From contig NZ_JWLI01000021.1 in assembly GCF_000813965.1 (NCBI RefSeq), positions 26,312 through 90,311 of the forward strand: a DNA stretch of 64,000 nt, read 5' to 3'. The translations under genes were made by a program, and so were the position numbers. Every line of letters starts with the position of its first letter. Within the stretch, counting starts at the first letter, position 1. This document shows positions 53,061 through 61,985 of this stretch, in pieces. The DNA is from Leisingera sp. ANG-M7. Lineage in GTDB: Bacteria; Pseudomonadota; Alphaproteobacteria; Rhodobacterales; Rhodobacteraceae. Under the pieces are notes generated by a model. The model worked only from the letters and a program-made list of their open reading frames with translations, did not search any database and was not told the origin of the DNA.

Positions 53061-53171
53061 TACACTAAGTTTACCAGACTGTCCGCGCGGCTTTTCTTGG
53101 CGGAATCCAGAGCCTATACAGGGTCTCAAAGCAAAAGACGTGCAACAAAGCACGAGCGAAGGGACCTGTAC

Positions 53172-53981
53172 ATGGCGCATATCATTGTCGTCGGCAACGA
53201 GAAGGGTGGAGCGGGAAAATCGACCGTTTCCATGCACGTCGCAACCACCCTGGCCCGGCTGGGCCACAAGGTGGCGGCGCTGGATCTGGATCTGCGGCAG
53301 CGCTCCATGGGGCGCTACTTGGAGAACCGCAAGGAGTTCTGTGCCAAGGCAGGGCTGGATCTGCCTATGGTAGAAATCCACGAGCTGCCGGAGATTGACC
53401 CGGCGAGCCTGCAGCCAGGCGAGAACATCTATGACCATCGCCTTTCGGCGGCGGTCTCGGCACTGGAGCCAGGCCATGATTTCATCCTGATAGATTGCCC
53501 TGGCTCACATACGCGCCTCAGCCAGGTTGCACATTCGCTGGCAGATACGCTGATCACGCCGCTCAATGACAGCTTTGTCGATTTCGACCTGCTGGCGCAT
53601 GTGGATCAGAAGGGTGAAACCATCACCGGACCGTCCGTCTATTCCGAGATGGTGTGGAACGCCCGCCAGCTGCGGGCGCAGGCCGGGCTGAAGCCGATCG
53701 ACTGGATCGTGATCCGCAACCGGGTCGGCACCCAGCGCATGGTGAACAAGGAAAAGATGGAGCGCGCCATCAAGATGCTGTCCAAACGTATCGGCTTCCG
53801 CATTGCACCGGGTTTTTCCGAAAGGGTGATTTTCCGCGAGCTGTTCCCGCGTGGCCTGACGCTCCTGGACCTAAAGGATATCGGCGTGAAGCAGCTGAAT
53901 ATCTCCAACATCGCCGCGCGCCAGGAGCTGCGCGACATGATGAAAGAGGTTAACCTGCCCGGGGTCGAGATCAGCCTCTGA
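53172..53981 (+). CDS. mipZ: Division-plane positioning ATPase MipZ
   Basis: A ParA-like ATPase that forms a gradient from the poles and blocks FtsZ assembly except at midcell in alphaproteobacteria lacking Min. 269 residues. The deviant Walker A is GNEKGGAGKST (about 8-18), the Asp motif ALDLDLRQRSMGRYLENR (about 36-53) is diagnostic for MipZ, and Walker B is FILIDCPGSHTRLSQ (about 104-118). It is preceded by a TATACA -10-like element near 53113. Confidence 0.94.
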   Translation: MAHIIVVGNEKGGAGKSTVSMHVATTLARLGHKVAALDLDLRQRSMGRYLENRKEFCAKAGLDLPMVEIHELPEIDPASLQPGENIYDHRLSAAVSALEPGHDFILIDCPGSHTRLSQVAHSLADTLITPLNDSFVDFDLLAHVDQKGETITGPSVYSEMVWNARQLRAQAGLKPIDWIVIRNRVGTQRMVNKEKMERAIKMLSKRIGFRIAPGFSERVIFRELFPRGLTLLDLKDIGVKQLNISNIAARQELRDMMKEVNLPGVEISL

Positions 53982-53999
53982 CTCTGGCTGGGCGGCCGC

Positions 54000-55232
54000 T
54001 TAGCTGTCGCAGCCGCAATTGCCACGGTAGATCGTGTAGAGCTCCATCGGCTCTGCCACACCACGCAGCATGTAGCGCCCCAGGGACACCAGATCATGAT
54101 TGGTGCCTCTGGCGGCGGTTTTCACATCTTCGGACATGATGATGTTCTGGCCGACAGAGCGGTGCATGCCGGCAATCCGTGCGGTCTGGTTCACCGCTTG
54201 ACCGATCACGGTAAAGTCCAGACGGTTCTCGGCCCCGATATTGCCGTAGAGAATGGTCCCGGCATGCAACGCCAGGGTGAAGCCGGCAGTCGGCAGGCCC
54301 TGCTCTTCCCGTTCAGTGTTATAAGCGCGCACCTTGCCGCACAGTTCATTGGCAGCGGCCAGCGCTGCGTGGGCGTCTTCCTCGATGCTGCCGAGATTGA
54401 ACATGGTCAGCATGCCGTCGCCCATGAACTTGAGGATGTTGCCGCCATGCGCCTGGATGGTCTCCACCGCCAGGCCGAAATAGCCGTTCAGCATCTCGAT
54501 CAGCTCAGTCCCCGGCAGCCGTTCGGCCAACTGGGTGAACCCTTTGAGGTCGAACAGGCAGATCACAGCGTCGATCTGCTGCGAGGAGCCGCGCTGGATT
54601 TCCCCGGACAAAACCCGGCGCCCGGCATCGCGCCCCAAGTACACCTGCAGCAGGTCACTGGCCATCTGCCGGTTGGAGGAAGACTTCAGCGCCAGTCCGA
54701 GATGCGGCAGGGTGGTGCGGATCAGGTCTAGCTCACGGCCGGAAAACCCGCCGGGCCGGTCAGAGGCCCAGGAGACCAGCATCCCTTCGCGCGGGTGGCG
54801 CGGATCATTGGGTTCGTCATCGGGCGGCGAGAAGCGAACGCCTTTGGCAAAGTAGTCGGTCGCCCCGCGCTCCCGTAGTTCGGGCAGCAGGGGGAACTGT
54901 TCCGGCGCGCCATCTTCCAGCCGCTCGCGGAACTCTTCCAGATTATGCTCCAGAATGTGGAAGAACGGGCTGCGAAGCCATTCCTCGCGCGGGGATTCGC
55001 GGTATTCGTAATGCTCGTGGCTGATGCCGTCGGCCCGGGTCCAGTTGAAGCCGATGCCGCCGAACTTGGGATGAAAGGCCCGCTGTGCCAAATGGAACCG
55101 CCACAAGGGCACCCCTGCATCAACCAGACGCTGGCAATATCCCTGCAATAGATCCTGCTGCGGCGCCCCATGCAGGCCCTGCTCCATCAGCCAGGCAATC
55201 AGCGGCCCTGAATTGACATCAATCTGTATCAT
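54000..55232 (-). CDS. Class III adenylate/guanylate cyclase
   Basis: A 410-residue soluble cyclase. The C-terminal catalytic domain (about 210-385) has both metal Asp residues (ICLFDLKGFTQLAE and LKFMGDGMLTMFN) and the DFTVIGQAVNQTARI segment with the transition-state Asn and Arg. The N-terminal 200 residues contain a Trp/Phe/His-rich region (HPKFGGIGFNWTRADGISHEHYEYRES) that is a putative sensor of unrecognised type. The C-terminus ends GNCGCDS. It converges with mipZ (18 bp apart). Confidence 0.92.
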   Translation of the reverse strand: MIQIDVNSGPLIAWLMEQGLHGAPQQDLLQGYCQRLVDAGVPLWRFHLAQRAFHPKFGGIGFNWTRADGISHEHYEYRESPREEWLRSPFFHILEHNLEEFRERLEDGAPEQFPLLPELRERGATDYFAKGVRFSPPDDEPNDPRHPREGMLVSWASDRPGGFSGRELDLIRTTLPHLGLALKSSSNRQMASDLLQVYLGRDAGRRVLSGEIQRGSSQQIDAVICLFDLKGFTQLAERLPGTELIEMLNGYFGLAVETIQAHGGNILKFMGDGMLTMFNLGSIEEDAHAALAAANELCGKVRAYNTEREEQGLPTAGFTLALHAGTILYGNIGAENRLDFTVIGQAVNQTARIAGMHRSVGQNIIMSEDVKTAARGTNHDLVSLGRYMLRGVAEPMELYTIYRGNCGCDS

Positions 55233-55283
55233 CGCTTCACCTTCAATCCCGCTGCTTTATCTGGGGGCTAGGCCTTGCAATGT

Positions 55284-55724
55284 CTATGGTTCAATCCCTG
55301 CTAAATTGCGCAGCATATACCGCAAAATTGCAACCTCGCCGGTGGTGAAGCGGGCGCAGATCCTTGTGTCGAACTCCAGCGCGTGCTCGCGCAGGTCCTT
55401 GTACGCCGCCTCACCGGCCGGGGTCAGCGCCAGATGTTCGGCCCGCCGGTCGTTTTCATCGCGGGTCCGGGTCACGAACCGCTTCTCCGACAGCTTGGCC
55501 ACCGCGCGGCTGATCTTGGTCTTATGGATTTTGGCGCGGCTGCCGATCTCCTTGGCAGTCATCTGGCCGTAGTTGCCCAGATGAAACAGCACCCGCCATT
55601 CAGTTCGCAGCATTCCATAGCGGTTCTTGTAGTGTTTCTGGAACCCCAGAGAGCTTTCCTCGGCGGCGCGGTTCAGCAGGTAGGGCAGGAAATCCTGCAA
55701 AGCGAAATCATCTTTTTCGTTCAT
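55284..55724 (-). CDS. MarR-family regulator of the homogentisate cluster
   Basis: A 146-residue winged-helix regulator. WRVLFHLGNYGQMTAKEIGSRAKIHKTKISRAVAKLSEKRFVTRTRDENDRRAEHLALT-type sequence (about 43-103) contains the recognition helix and wing. GAGGGG precedes ATG 55724. It diverges from hmgA with a 71-bp gap that holds a perfect inverted repeat. By analogy with other MarR-controlled aromatic operons it is probably relieved by homogentisate or a related acid; this is inference. Confidence 0.92.
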   Translation of the reverse strand: MNEKDDFALQDFLPYLLNRAAEESSLGFQKHYKNRYGMLRTEWRVLFHLGNYGQMTAKEIGSRAKIHKTKISRAVAKLSEKRFVTRTRDENDRRAEHLALTPAGEAAYKDLREHALEFDTRICARFTTGEVAILRYMLRNLAGIEP

Positions 55725-55743
55725 TTTCGTCCCCTCTCCCTTG

Positions 55744-55763
55744 TTAGTTACAAAAACAACTAA
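55744..55763. promoter_or_regulatory. Palindromic operator in the marR-hmgA gap
   Basis: TTAGTT (55744-55749), 8 nt, AACTAA (55758-55763) is a perfect inverted repeat in an AT-rich stretch centred between the divergent genes. It overlaps the only plausible -10 elements for both (for example TAATAT at 55761-55766), the expected place for a MarR repressor site. Confidence 0.65.
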
Positions 55764-55795
55764 TATCCCGCAAGCAGCAAGAGGAGAAACGCGCG

Positions 55796-57151
55796 ATGAA
55801 TCGGCCAGCCGATCCACATGAAATGATCCAGGCCCCCTCTCTTCAGGGGCCGCACGAGGGCTATATGCCCGGCTTTGCGAACGACTTTGAAACCGAGGCG
55901 CTGCCCGGTGCGCTGCCGCAGGGCATGAACAGCCCGCAAAAGTGCAACTATGGCCTTTACGGCGAACAGCTGAGCGGCACCGCCTTTACCGCGGATGTGC
56001 CGGAGCGGACCTGGTGCTACCGCATCCGCCCGTCGGTCAAGCATTCGCACCGCTATGAAAAAATCGACCTGCCGCATTGGAAGTCTGCACCCTGCGTCGA
56101 TCCGGACGTGATCTCTCTGGGCCAGTACCGCTGGGACCCGGTGCCGCATTCGGATGAAGGCCTCACCTGGCTCACCGGCATGCGCACCATGACCACCGCG
56201 GGCGACGTGAACACCCAGGTCGGCATGGCGAGCCATATCTATCTGGTCACCGAGTCGATGGATGACAGCTACTTCTTCTCCGCCGACTCCGAGCTGCTAG
56301 TGGTGCCGCAGGAGGGCCGGCTGCGCTTTGCGACCGAGCTGGGCATCATCGACCTGGCACCGCAGGAGATCGCGATCATCCCCCGCGGGCTGGTCTACCG
56401 GGTGGAGGTGCTGGAAGGCCCTTGCCGCGGCTTTGTCTGCGAAAACTACGGCCAGAAATTCGAGCTGCCGGGCCGCGGGCCGATCGGGGCAAACTGCATG
56501 GCCAACCCGCGCGACTTCAAGGCGCCGGTGGCAGCGTTCGAGGACCGCGAGGCGCCCTCGACCGTGACCATCAAATGGTGCGGCCAGTTCCACGAGACCA
56601 AGATCGGCCACTCGCCGCTGGACGTGGTCGCCTGGCACGGCAACTACGCGCCCTACAAATACGACCTGACCACCTATTGCCCGGTCGGCGCGATCCTGTT
56701 CGACCACCCGGACCCGTCGATCTTTACCGTGCTGACCGCGCCGTCCGGCGTGCCGGGCACCGCAAATATCGACTTTGTGCTGTTCCGCGAGCGCTGGATG
56801 GTGGCCGAGAACACCTTCCGCCCGCCGTGGTACCACAAGAACATCATGTCGGAGCTGATGGGCAACATCTACGGCCAGTATGACGCCAAACCGCAGGGCT
56901 TCGTGCCGGGCGGCATGTCCTTGCACAACATGATGCTGCCACACGGGCCGGACAAGAACGCCTTTGAGGGCGCGTCGAACTCCAACCTCGGCCCCGAGAA
57001 GCTGGACAACACCATGTCCTTCATGTTCGAGACCCGCTTCCCGCAGCATCTGACAGCCTTTGCAGCCAAGGACGCGCCGCTGCAGGATGACTACATCGAC
57101 TGCTGGAGCGACATCGAGAAGAAGTTCGACGGAACGCCCGGCCTGAAATGA
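55796..57151 (+). CDS. hmgA: Homogentisate 1,2-dioxygenase
   Basis: An Fe(II) enzyme that opens the ring of homogentisate to maleylacetoacetate. 451 residues. [20 protein letters not shown] at about 22-41 is the family N-terminus. [21 protein letters not shown] (about 79-99) and the C-terminal cupin with the iron ligands ([12 protein letters not shown] at about 343-354 with His and Glu, and [14 protein letters not shown] at about 381-394) are present. GAGGAG lies 8-13 bp before the ATG. First gene of the catabolic cluster. Confidence 0.97.
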   Translation: MNRPADPHEMIQAPSLQGPHEGYMPGFANDFETEALPGALPQGMNSPQKCNYGLYGEQLSGTAFTADVPERTWCYRIRPSVKHSHRYEKIDLPHWKSAPCVDPDVISLGQYRWDPVPHSDEGLTWLTGMRTMTTAGDVNTQVGMASHIYLVTESMDDSYFFSADSELLVVPQEGRLRFATELGIIDLAPQEIAIIPRGLVYRVEVLEGPCRGFVCENYGQKFELPGRGPIGANCMANPRDFKAPVAAFEDREAPSTVTIKWCGQFHETKIGHSPLDVVAWHGNYAPYKYDLTTYCPVGAILFDHPDPSIFTVLTAPSGVPGTANIDFVLFRERWMVAENTFRPPWYHKNIMSELMGNIYGQYDAKPQGFVPGGMSLHNMMLPHGPDKNAFEGASNSNLGPEKLDNTMSFMFETRFPQHLTAFAAKDAPLQDDYIDCWSDIEKKFDGTPGLK

Positions 57152-57157
57152 AACGGT

Positions 57158-57192
57158 GAGGGGACGCTGCCCCCTCTGGGCCGGTCCGGCCC
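57158..57192 (+). promoter_or_regulatory. Two adjacent hairpins between hmgA and fahA
   Basis: GAGGGG (57158-57163) pairs with CCCCTC (57171-57176), and GGGCC (57178-57182) pairs with GGCCC (57188-57192). No U-tract follows, so they may be partial terminators or mRNA-stability elements that tune expression within the cluster. Confidence 0.4.
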
Positions 57193-57256
57193 ATTCACCC
57201 CCGGAGTACTTCCGGAAAGATGAAAAGGATCTGCGGATCCGGAAACTGGAGACACT

Positions 57257-58513
57257 ATGCCTCTGCTGAAATCTTGGGTGGCCTCGGCCAATGATGCAAA
57301 CCACCCGTTCCCGCTGAACAACCTGCCTTATGGTGTGTTTTCTGTTGAGGGCGATGACCCGCGCTGCGGCGTGGCCATCGGCGACATGATCCTAGACATG
57401 CAGGCCGCCGAGGAGGCTGGGCTGGTCCAGCTGGGCGATGCGCCACTGTTCGACGTTCCCTACTGGAACGACCTGATGGAAGAAGGCCCGGCCGTCTGGG
57501 CCGCGCTGCGCGATCGTCTGACAGCGCTCCTGTCCGAGGGCGCTGCCGAGCAGGAGAAGGTGGAGCCCCTGCTGATTGCCGCAGCGGATGCCGAGCTGCA
57601 CATGCCCTTTGCGGTCAGCGAATACACCGACTTCTACGCGGGCAAAAACCACGCCTTCAACGTCGGCACCATGTTCCGCGGCCCTGAAAACGCACTGCCG
57701 CCGAACTGGCTGCATATCCCGATCGGCTATAACGGGCGCGCGTCCTCGGTCGTGATATCCGGCACCGATGTGCGTCGCCCCTGGGGCCAGCTGAAAGGCC
57801 CGAATGACGATACCCCCCGCTGGGCGCCCTGTGCGCGCTTCGACATTGAGCTGGAGATGGGCGCCATCGTCGGCACGCCCTCCGACGGCCCGATCACCGT
57901 GCAGGAAGCGGATAACAACATCTTTGGATATGTGCTGCTGAACGACTGGTCGGCACGTGATATCCAGGCCTGGGAATACCAGCCGCTTGGCCCGTTCCAG
58001 GCCAAGGCCACTGCCAACACGATCTCCCCCTGGATCGTGACCAAGCCGGCGCTGGAACCGTTCCGCTGCAACACACCGGAACGCGAAGTGGAGCTGCTGG
58101 ACCACCTGAAGGACTGCGGCCCGATGCTCTATGACATCGACCTCGAAGTGACTCTGGCGCCGGAAGGCAAAGAGGCCACAACCATCGCGCGGACCAACTA
58201 CAAGGAAATGTATTACTCCGCCGCACAGCAGCTGGCGCATCACACCACGTCGGGCAGTCCGATGAATGCAGGCGACCTCTTGGGCTCCGGCACCATCTCC
58301 GGCCCCACCAAGGAAAGCCGCGGCTCGCTGCTGGAACTCAGCTGGGGCGGCAAGGAGCCGCTGACGCTGGACACCGGCGAGGAGCGTTCCTTTATCGCCG
58401 ACGGCGACACGCTGACCCTGAAGGGCGCGGCCAAGGGCGACGGCTATACGATCGGGTTCGGCGACTGCACCGGCACCGTCCTGCCCGCACTTGAAGACCC
58501 CTACGCAAGATAA
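57257..58513 (+). CDS. fahA: Fumarylacetoacetase
   Basis: Hydrolyses fumarylacetoacetate to fumarate and acetoacetate, the final step of homogentisate breakdown. 418 residues. The N-terminal FAH domain (NLPYGVFSVEGDDPRCGVAIGD, about 22-43) is followed by the catalytic domain with EYTDFYAGKNHAFNVGTMFRG (about 121-141, Ca-binding Asp and catalytic His), FDIELEMGAIVG (about 195-206) and the NDWSARDIQAWEYQPLGPFQAKATANTISPW block (about 230-260). An AAACTGGAG site precedes the ATG. Confidence 0.96.
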   Translation: MPLLKSWVASANDANHPFPLNNLPYGVFSVEGDDPRCGVAIGDMILDMQAAEEAGLVQLGDAPLFDVPYWNDLMEEGPAVWAALRDRLTALLSEGAAEQEKVEPLLIAAADAELHMPFAVSEYTDFYAGKNHAFNVGTMFRGPENALPPNWLHIPIGYNGRASSVVISGTDVRRPWGQLKGPNDDTPRWAPCARFDIELEMGAIVGTPSDGPITVQEADNNIFGYVLLNDWSARDIQAWEYQPLGPFQAKATANTISPWIVTKPALEPFRCNTPEREVELLDHLKDCGPMLYDIDLEVTLAPEGKEATTIARTNYKEMYYSAAQQLAHHTTSGSPMNAGDLLGSGTISGPTKESRGSLLELSWGGKEPLTLDTGEERSFIADGDTLTLKGAAKGDGYTIGFGDCTGTVLPALEDPYAR

Positions 58514-58524
58514 GGAAGACCACC

Positions 58525-59475
58525 ATGGCAAAGGCTTTTGCGTCCCAAGGGGACCTGACCGAAAAGAAAATCACCTTTGATGAGATCGGCGAGGGGCTTT
58601 ATGCCTTTACCGCCGAAGGCGACCCGAATTCCGGCGTGATCATCGGCGATGACTCCGTGATGATCGTCGAGGCGCAGGCCACCCCGCGGCTGGCAAACAA
58701 GGTGATCGAATGCGTGCGTTCGGTGACTGACAAGCCGATCACCCATGTGGTTCTGACCCACTACCACGCTGTGCGGGTGCTGGGCGCCAGCGCATTCGGC
58801 GCGCAGCAGGTGATCATGTCCAACGCCGCCTATAACATGGTGCTGGAGCGCGGGCAGGAGGACTGGGACAGCGAGTTCCAGCGTTTCCCGCGGCTGTTTG
58901 AAGGCCACGAAAGCATTCCGGGCCTCACTTACCCCACCACAACCTTCACCGATCAGATGACTGTCTTCCTCGGCAACCGCCGGGTCGACATCAAACAGAT
59001 CGGCCGCGCCCACACTGCCGGCGACGCGGTGATCCATGTGCCGGATCAGAACGTCATGTTCACTGGCGACATCGTCGAATACCACTCAGCCTGCTATTGC
59101 GGCGACGGGCATTTTGCCGATTGGGGCCGGACGCTCGACAACATCAAAGCCTATGACGTGGACGCGATTGCGCCGGGCCGCGGCGATGCACTGGTCGGCA
59201 AAGAGATGGTCAATGCCGCCATCGAAAACACCCGCGATTTTGTCGAAAGCACCTACCGCCCGGTTCAGCGCATCGCAGCACGCGGCGGTTCGCTGAAAGA
59301 AGCCTGGGATGCGGTGCGCGCGGAATGCGACCCGAAGTTCGCCGACTACGCGATCTACGAGCATTGCCTGCCCTTCAACGTCGCCCGCGCCTATGACGAA
59401 GCGCGCGGCATTGCGCATCCCCGCATCTGGACTGCCCAGCGCGATCTGGAAATGTGGGAGGCCCTGCAGGGCTGA
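58525..59475 (+). CDS. MBL-fold protein with altered zinc motif
   Basis: A 316-residue metallo-beta-lactamase-fold protein, 12 bp after fahA. The usual HxHxDH motif reads LTHYHAVRVLGA at about 76-87, so the Asp and third His (Zn2 ligands) are replaced by Val and Arg. The later ligands look intact: GRAHTAGDAVIHVP (about 160-173, His) and FTGDIVEYHSACYCGDGH (about 178-195, Asp). It may bind a single metal or have lost hydrolase activity. A thioesterase or lactonase-like role in aromatic catabolism is possible. Confidence 0.85.
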   Translation: MAKAFASQGDLTEKKITFDEIGEGLYAFTAEGDPNSGVIIGDDSVMIVEAQATPRLANKVIECVRSVTDKPITHVVLTHYHAVRVLGASAFGAQQVIMSNAAYNMVLERGQEDWDSEFQRFPRLFEGHESIPGLTYPTTTFTDQMTVFLGNRRVDIKQIGRAHTAGDAVIHVPDQNVMFTGDIVEYHSACYCGDGHFADWGRTLDNIKAYDVDAIAPGRGDALVGKEMVNAAIENTRDFVESTYRPVQRIAARGGSLKEAWDAVRAECDPKFADYAIYEHCLPFNVARAYDEARGIAHPRIWTAQRDLEMWEALQG

Positions 59476-59483
59476 TTTTGCAA

Positions 59484-59592
59484 CCGGGGCGCTTTGATCC
59501 AGATCGTATCGCCCCGGAAGAACCTGTGAGACGCTAAACTATCCTCCCGGCGTGCCCATGCCGGGAAACGGTGAAGCTGTGCCTGACGGCAC
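59484..59592 (+). promoter_or_regulatory. Three consecutive hairpins before the FAD monooxygenase gene
   Basis: Perfect stems: CCGGGGCG (59484-59491) with CGCCCCGG (59510-59517); TCCCGGC (59545-59551) with GCCGGGA (59560-59566); GTGCC (59579-59583) with GGCAC (59588-59592). They fill the 139-bp gap between the MBL gene and the FAD monooxygenase gene and end shortly before GGGAGGAG. A processing or attenuation region is likely. Confidence 0.5.
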
Positions 59593-59614
59593 CCGGAAAT
59601 TGGGAGGAGACCTG

Positions 59615-61225
59615 ATGAACAAGATCTTTGAAGTCCCGTTGTACCCCTACGCGCGCCACGCGGATCAGGATGCCGCGGCACCTGTGCGCCGCAAGGTAGT
59701 GGTGATCGGGGCAGGCCCCATCGGCCTGGCTGCCGCCATCGACTTGGCGCAAGCCGGCACCGAAGTGGTGGTGCTGGATGACAACGACAAGGTGAGCTTC
59801 GGCTCCCGCGCGATCTGCTTTGCCAAGCGGCCCTTGGAAATCCTCGACCGGCTCGGCTGCGGCCAGCCTATGGTGGACAAGGGCGTGCAGTGGAACGTCG
59901 GCAAGGTGTTCTTTGACGACCGCCAGGTCTATGACTTCAACCTGCTGCCGGAAGAGGGTCACAAGCGCCCCGCCTTTATCAATCTGCAGCAGTATTATTT
60001 TGAAGAATACCTGGTGAACCGGGTCCGCGAACTGCAGGAACAGGGCGCACCGATTGAGATCCGCGGCCGCAACAAAGTCTCGGCCATCGGCACCCATCCC
60101 AGCCATGTGACGCTGGAAGTCGACACACCCGAAGGTCCCTACAACCTTGAAGCCGACTGGCTGATCGCCTGCGACGGCGCCGGCTCCCCCACCCGGCAGA
60201 TGCTGGGGCTGGATTTTGTCGGCCGGGTGTTCGAGGACAACTTCCTGATCGCCGATGTGATCATGGAGGCGGATTTCCCGACCGAACGCTGGTTCTGGTT
60301 TGACCCGCCCTTCAACAAGGGCCAGTCGGCCCTCCTGCACAAGCAGCCCGATGGCGTCTGGCGGATCGACCTGCAGCTGGGCTGGGACATCGACAAGGAG
60401 CGCGAGAAGCGCCCCGAGAACGTGATCCCGCGTCTGCAGGCCATGCTGGGCGAAGATGTGAAGTTCGAGCTGGAGTGGGTCTCAATCTACACCTTCCAGT
60501 GCCGCCGGATGGAGCAGTTCCGCCATGGCCGGGTTCTGTTCGCGGGCGATGCCGCGCACCAGGTCTCCCCGTTCGGCGCCCGCGGTGCCAACTCTGGCCT
60601 GCAGGACACCGACAACCTGTGCTGGAAGCTGCAGCTGGTGATGGACGGCAAGGCGCCGGAAAGCCTGCTGGACAGTTATGACGTGGAACGCATCCACGGC
60701 GCGGATGAGAACATCCTGAACTCCTCCCGCTCCACCGATTTCATCACCCCCAAGTCGGAGATGAGCCGGGTGCTGCGCGATGCGGTTCTGGACCTGTCCG
60801 AACAGTACGAATTTGCACGCCCGCTGGTGAATTCCGGCCGCCTGTCCGTGCCATGCACCTATGACGGCTCGCCGCTGAACTCAGCCGATGCGCTGAACGG
60901 GCCGGAGCGCACCCGCCCCGGCTCTTCCTGCCCCGACGTGCCGCTTGGCGACGGGTTCCTGCTGGACGAGCTGGGCGACAAGTTCACCCTGCTGACCATT
61001 GACGCCGATGCCCCCGATGAGATCGAGGAATCCGGCATCAAGGTCACCCGGCTGGCGCTCTCCATCAAGGATGACAAGACGCTGGCGCTGAAGGACCGCT
61101 ACCTGGGCAGCGCCGAAAGCGGCGTCTACCTGATCCGCCCGGACCAGCATGTGGCCGCCCGCCGCCCCAGCTTTGACGAAAACCCGTTCCGGCACGCAAT
61201 CCGCCGGGCCATCGGCAAGGAGTGA
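59615..61225 (+). CDS. FAD-dependent aromatic monooxygenase (MhpA/PheA/TfdB-like)
   Basis: A 536-residue group A flavoprotein hydroxylase. The Rossmann motif VVVIGAGPIGLAAAIDLAQAG is at about 30-50 (GxGxxG). The DG motif is LIACDGAGSPTRQMLGL (about 184-200) and the GD motif is RVLFAGDAAHQVSPFGARGANSG (about 304-326). A C-terminal thioredoxin-like domain covers about 440-536. GGGAGGAG sets the start. The likely reaction is NAD(P)H-dependent ring hydroxylation of an aromatic acid that enters the homogentisate route; the substrate is unproven. Its stop overlaps the region of the DUF2783 gene start. Confidence 0.9.
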   Translation: MNKIFEVPLYPYARHADQDAAAPVRRKVVVIGAGPIGLAAAIDLAQAGTEVVVLDDNDKVSFGSRAICFAKRPLEILDRLGCGQPMVDKGVQWNVGKVFFDDRQVYDFNLLPEEGHKRPAFINLQQYYFEEYLVNRVRELQEQGAPIEIRGRNKVSAIGTHPSHVTLEVDTPEGPYNLEADWLIACDGAGSPTRQMLGLDFVGRVFEDNFLIADVIMEADFPTERWFWFDPPFNKGQSALLHKQPDGVWRIDLQLGWDIDKEREKRPENVIPRLQAMLGEDVKFELEWVSIYTFQCRRMEQFRHGRVLFAGDAAHQVSPFGARGANSGLQDTDNLCWKLQLVMDGKAPESLLDSYDVERIHGADENILNSSRSTDFITPKSEMSRVLRDAVLDLSEQYEFARPLVNSGRLSVPCTYDGSPLNSADALNGPERTRPGSSCPDVPLGDGFLLDELGDKFTLLTIDADAPDEIEESGIKVTRLALSIKDDKTLALKDRYLGSAESGVYLIRPDQHVAARRPSFDENPFRHAIRRAIGKE

Positions 61226-61230
61226 TCAAG

Positions 61231-61446
61231 ATGATCGAAGACCAACTGATCCTGACCGCCAACCTCGAGCGCGCCGACGATTTCTATGCCGATCTGCTGG
61301 CCGCGCATGAAGACCTGAGCAAGGCCGACAGCGATGCGCTGAACGCGCGTCTGGTGCTGGTGCTCGCAAATCACATCGGGAAACGCGCGATCCTGAAACA
61401 GGCGCTGGCTGCTGCCGCGCTGAAAACCGGGGAGGACTCCGCTTGA
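61231..61446 (+). CDS. DUF2783 miniprotein
   Basis: A 71-residue, all-helical acidic protein: ERADDFYADLLAAHEDLSKADSDALNARLVLVLANHIGKRAILKQAL spans most of DUF2783, with the LANHIG motif at about 45-50. ATG 61231 lies 8 bp after AAGGAG; a GTG at 61222 overlapping the monooxygenase stop is an alternative. It is squeezed between the monooxygenase and VOC genes with overlaps, suggesting a stoichiometric partner or assembly factor. Function unknown. Confidence 0.88.
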   Translation: MIEDQLILTANLERADDFYADLLAAHEDLSKADSDALNARLVLVLANHIGKRAILKQALAAAALKTGEDSA

Positions 61447-61985
61447 AAATCGAACAGATCCACCACGTCGCATACCGCTGCAAGGACGCCAAGCAGACGG
61501 TGGAGTGGTACAACAAGATGCTGAACATGGACTTTGTCCTGGCGATTGCCGAGGACCATGTTCCCTCGACCCATGAACCCGATCCCTACATGCATATCTT
61601 CATGGATGCAGGCAACGGCAACGTTCTGGCCTTCTTCGAGCTGCCGACCAAGCCGGAGATGGACCGAGACCGCAACACGCCGGTCTGGGTGCAGCATATC
61701 GCCTTCAAGGTGAAGGACCGCGAAACCCTGATCCAGTTCAAGGACCATCTGGAGGCCAACGGCGTCGAGGTGCTGGGTGTTACCGATCACTCAATCTTCC
61801 ACTCGATCTACTTCTTCGACCCGAACGGCCACCGGGTGGAGCTGGCATGCCCCGACCCGGAAGAAGAGGCGCTGCTGCAAAAGCTCGACTCGGTAAAATG
61901 GGAAATGCTGGAGGAATGGTCTAAGACCAAGAAGGCACCCAAACATGCCGAATGGCTGCACGCCAAGGAATTGAACAAGGCCTGA
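61443..61985 (+). CDS. VOC-family (glyoxalase/dioxygenase fold) protein
   Basis: A 180-residue metal-dependent VOC protein. It begins with TTG overlapping the DUF2783 stop. Candidate metal ligands are His in IHHVAYRCKD (about 7-8), Glu in VLAFFELPTKPE (about 66), His in WVQHIAFKVKD (about 83) and Glu in GHRVELACPD (about 134). A charged helical C-terminal extension follows (residues 140-180). Ring-cleavage dioxygenase, isomerase and lyase roles all remain possible. Confidence 0.87.
   Translation: MKIEQIHHVAYRCKDAKQTVEWYNKMLNMDFVLAIAEDHVPSTHEPDPYMHIFMDAGNGNVLAFFELPTKPEMDRDRNTPVWVQHIAFKVKDRETLIQFKDHLEANGVEVLGVTDHSIFHSIYFFDPNGHRVELACPDPEEEALLQKLDSVKWEMLEEWSKTKKAPKHAEWLHAKELNKA

Noticed and set aside
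55285..55305. GGTTCAATCCC, resembling a tRNA T-arm
   Set aside because: It lies at the C-terminal codons of the marR gene and no acceptor or anticodon stem could be found around it.
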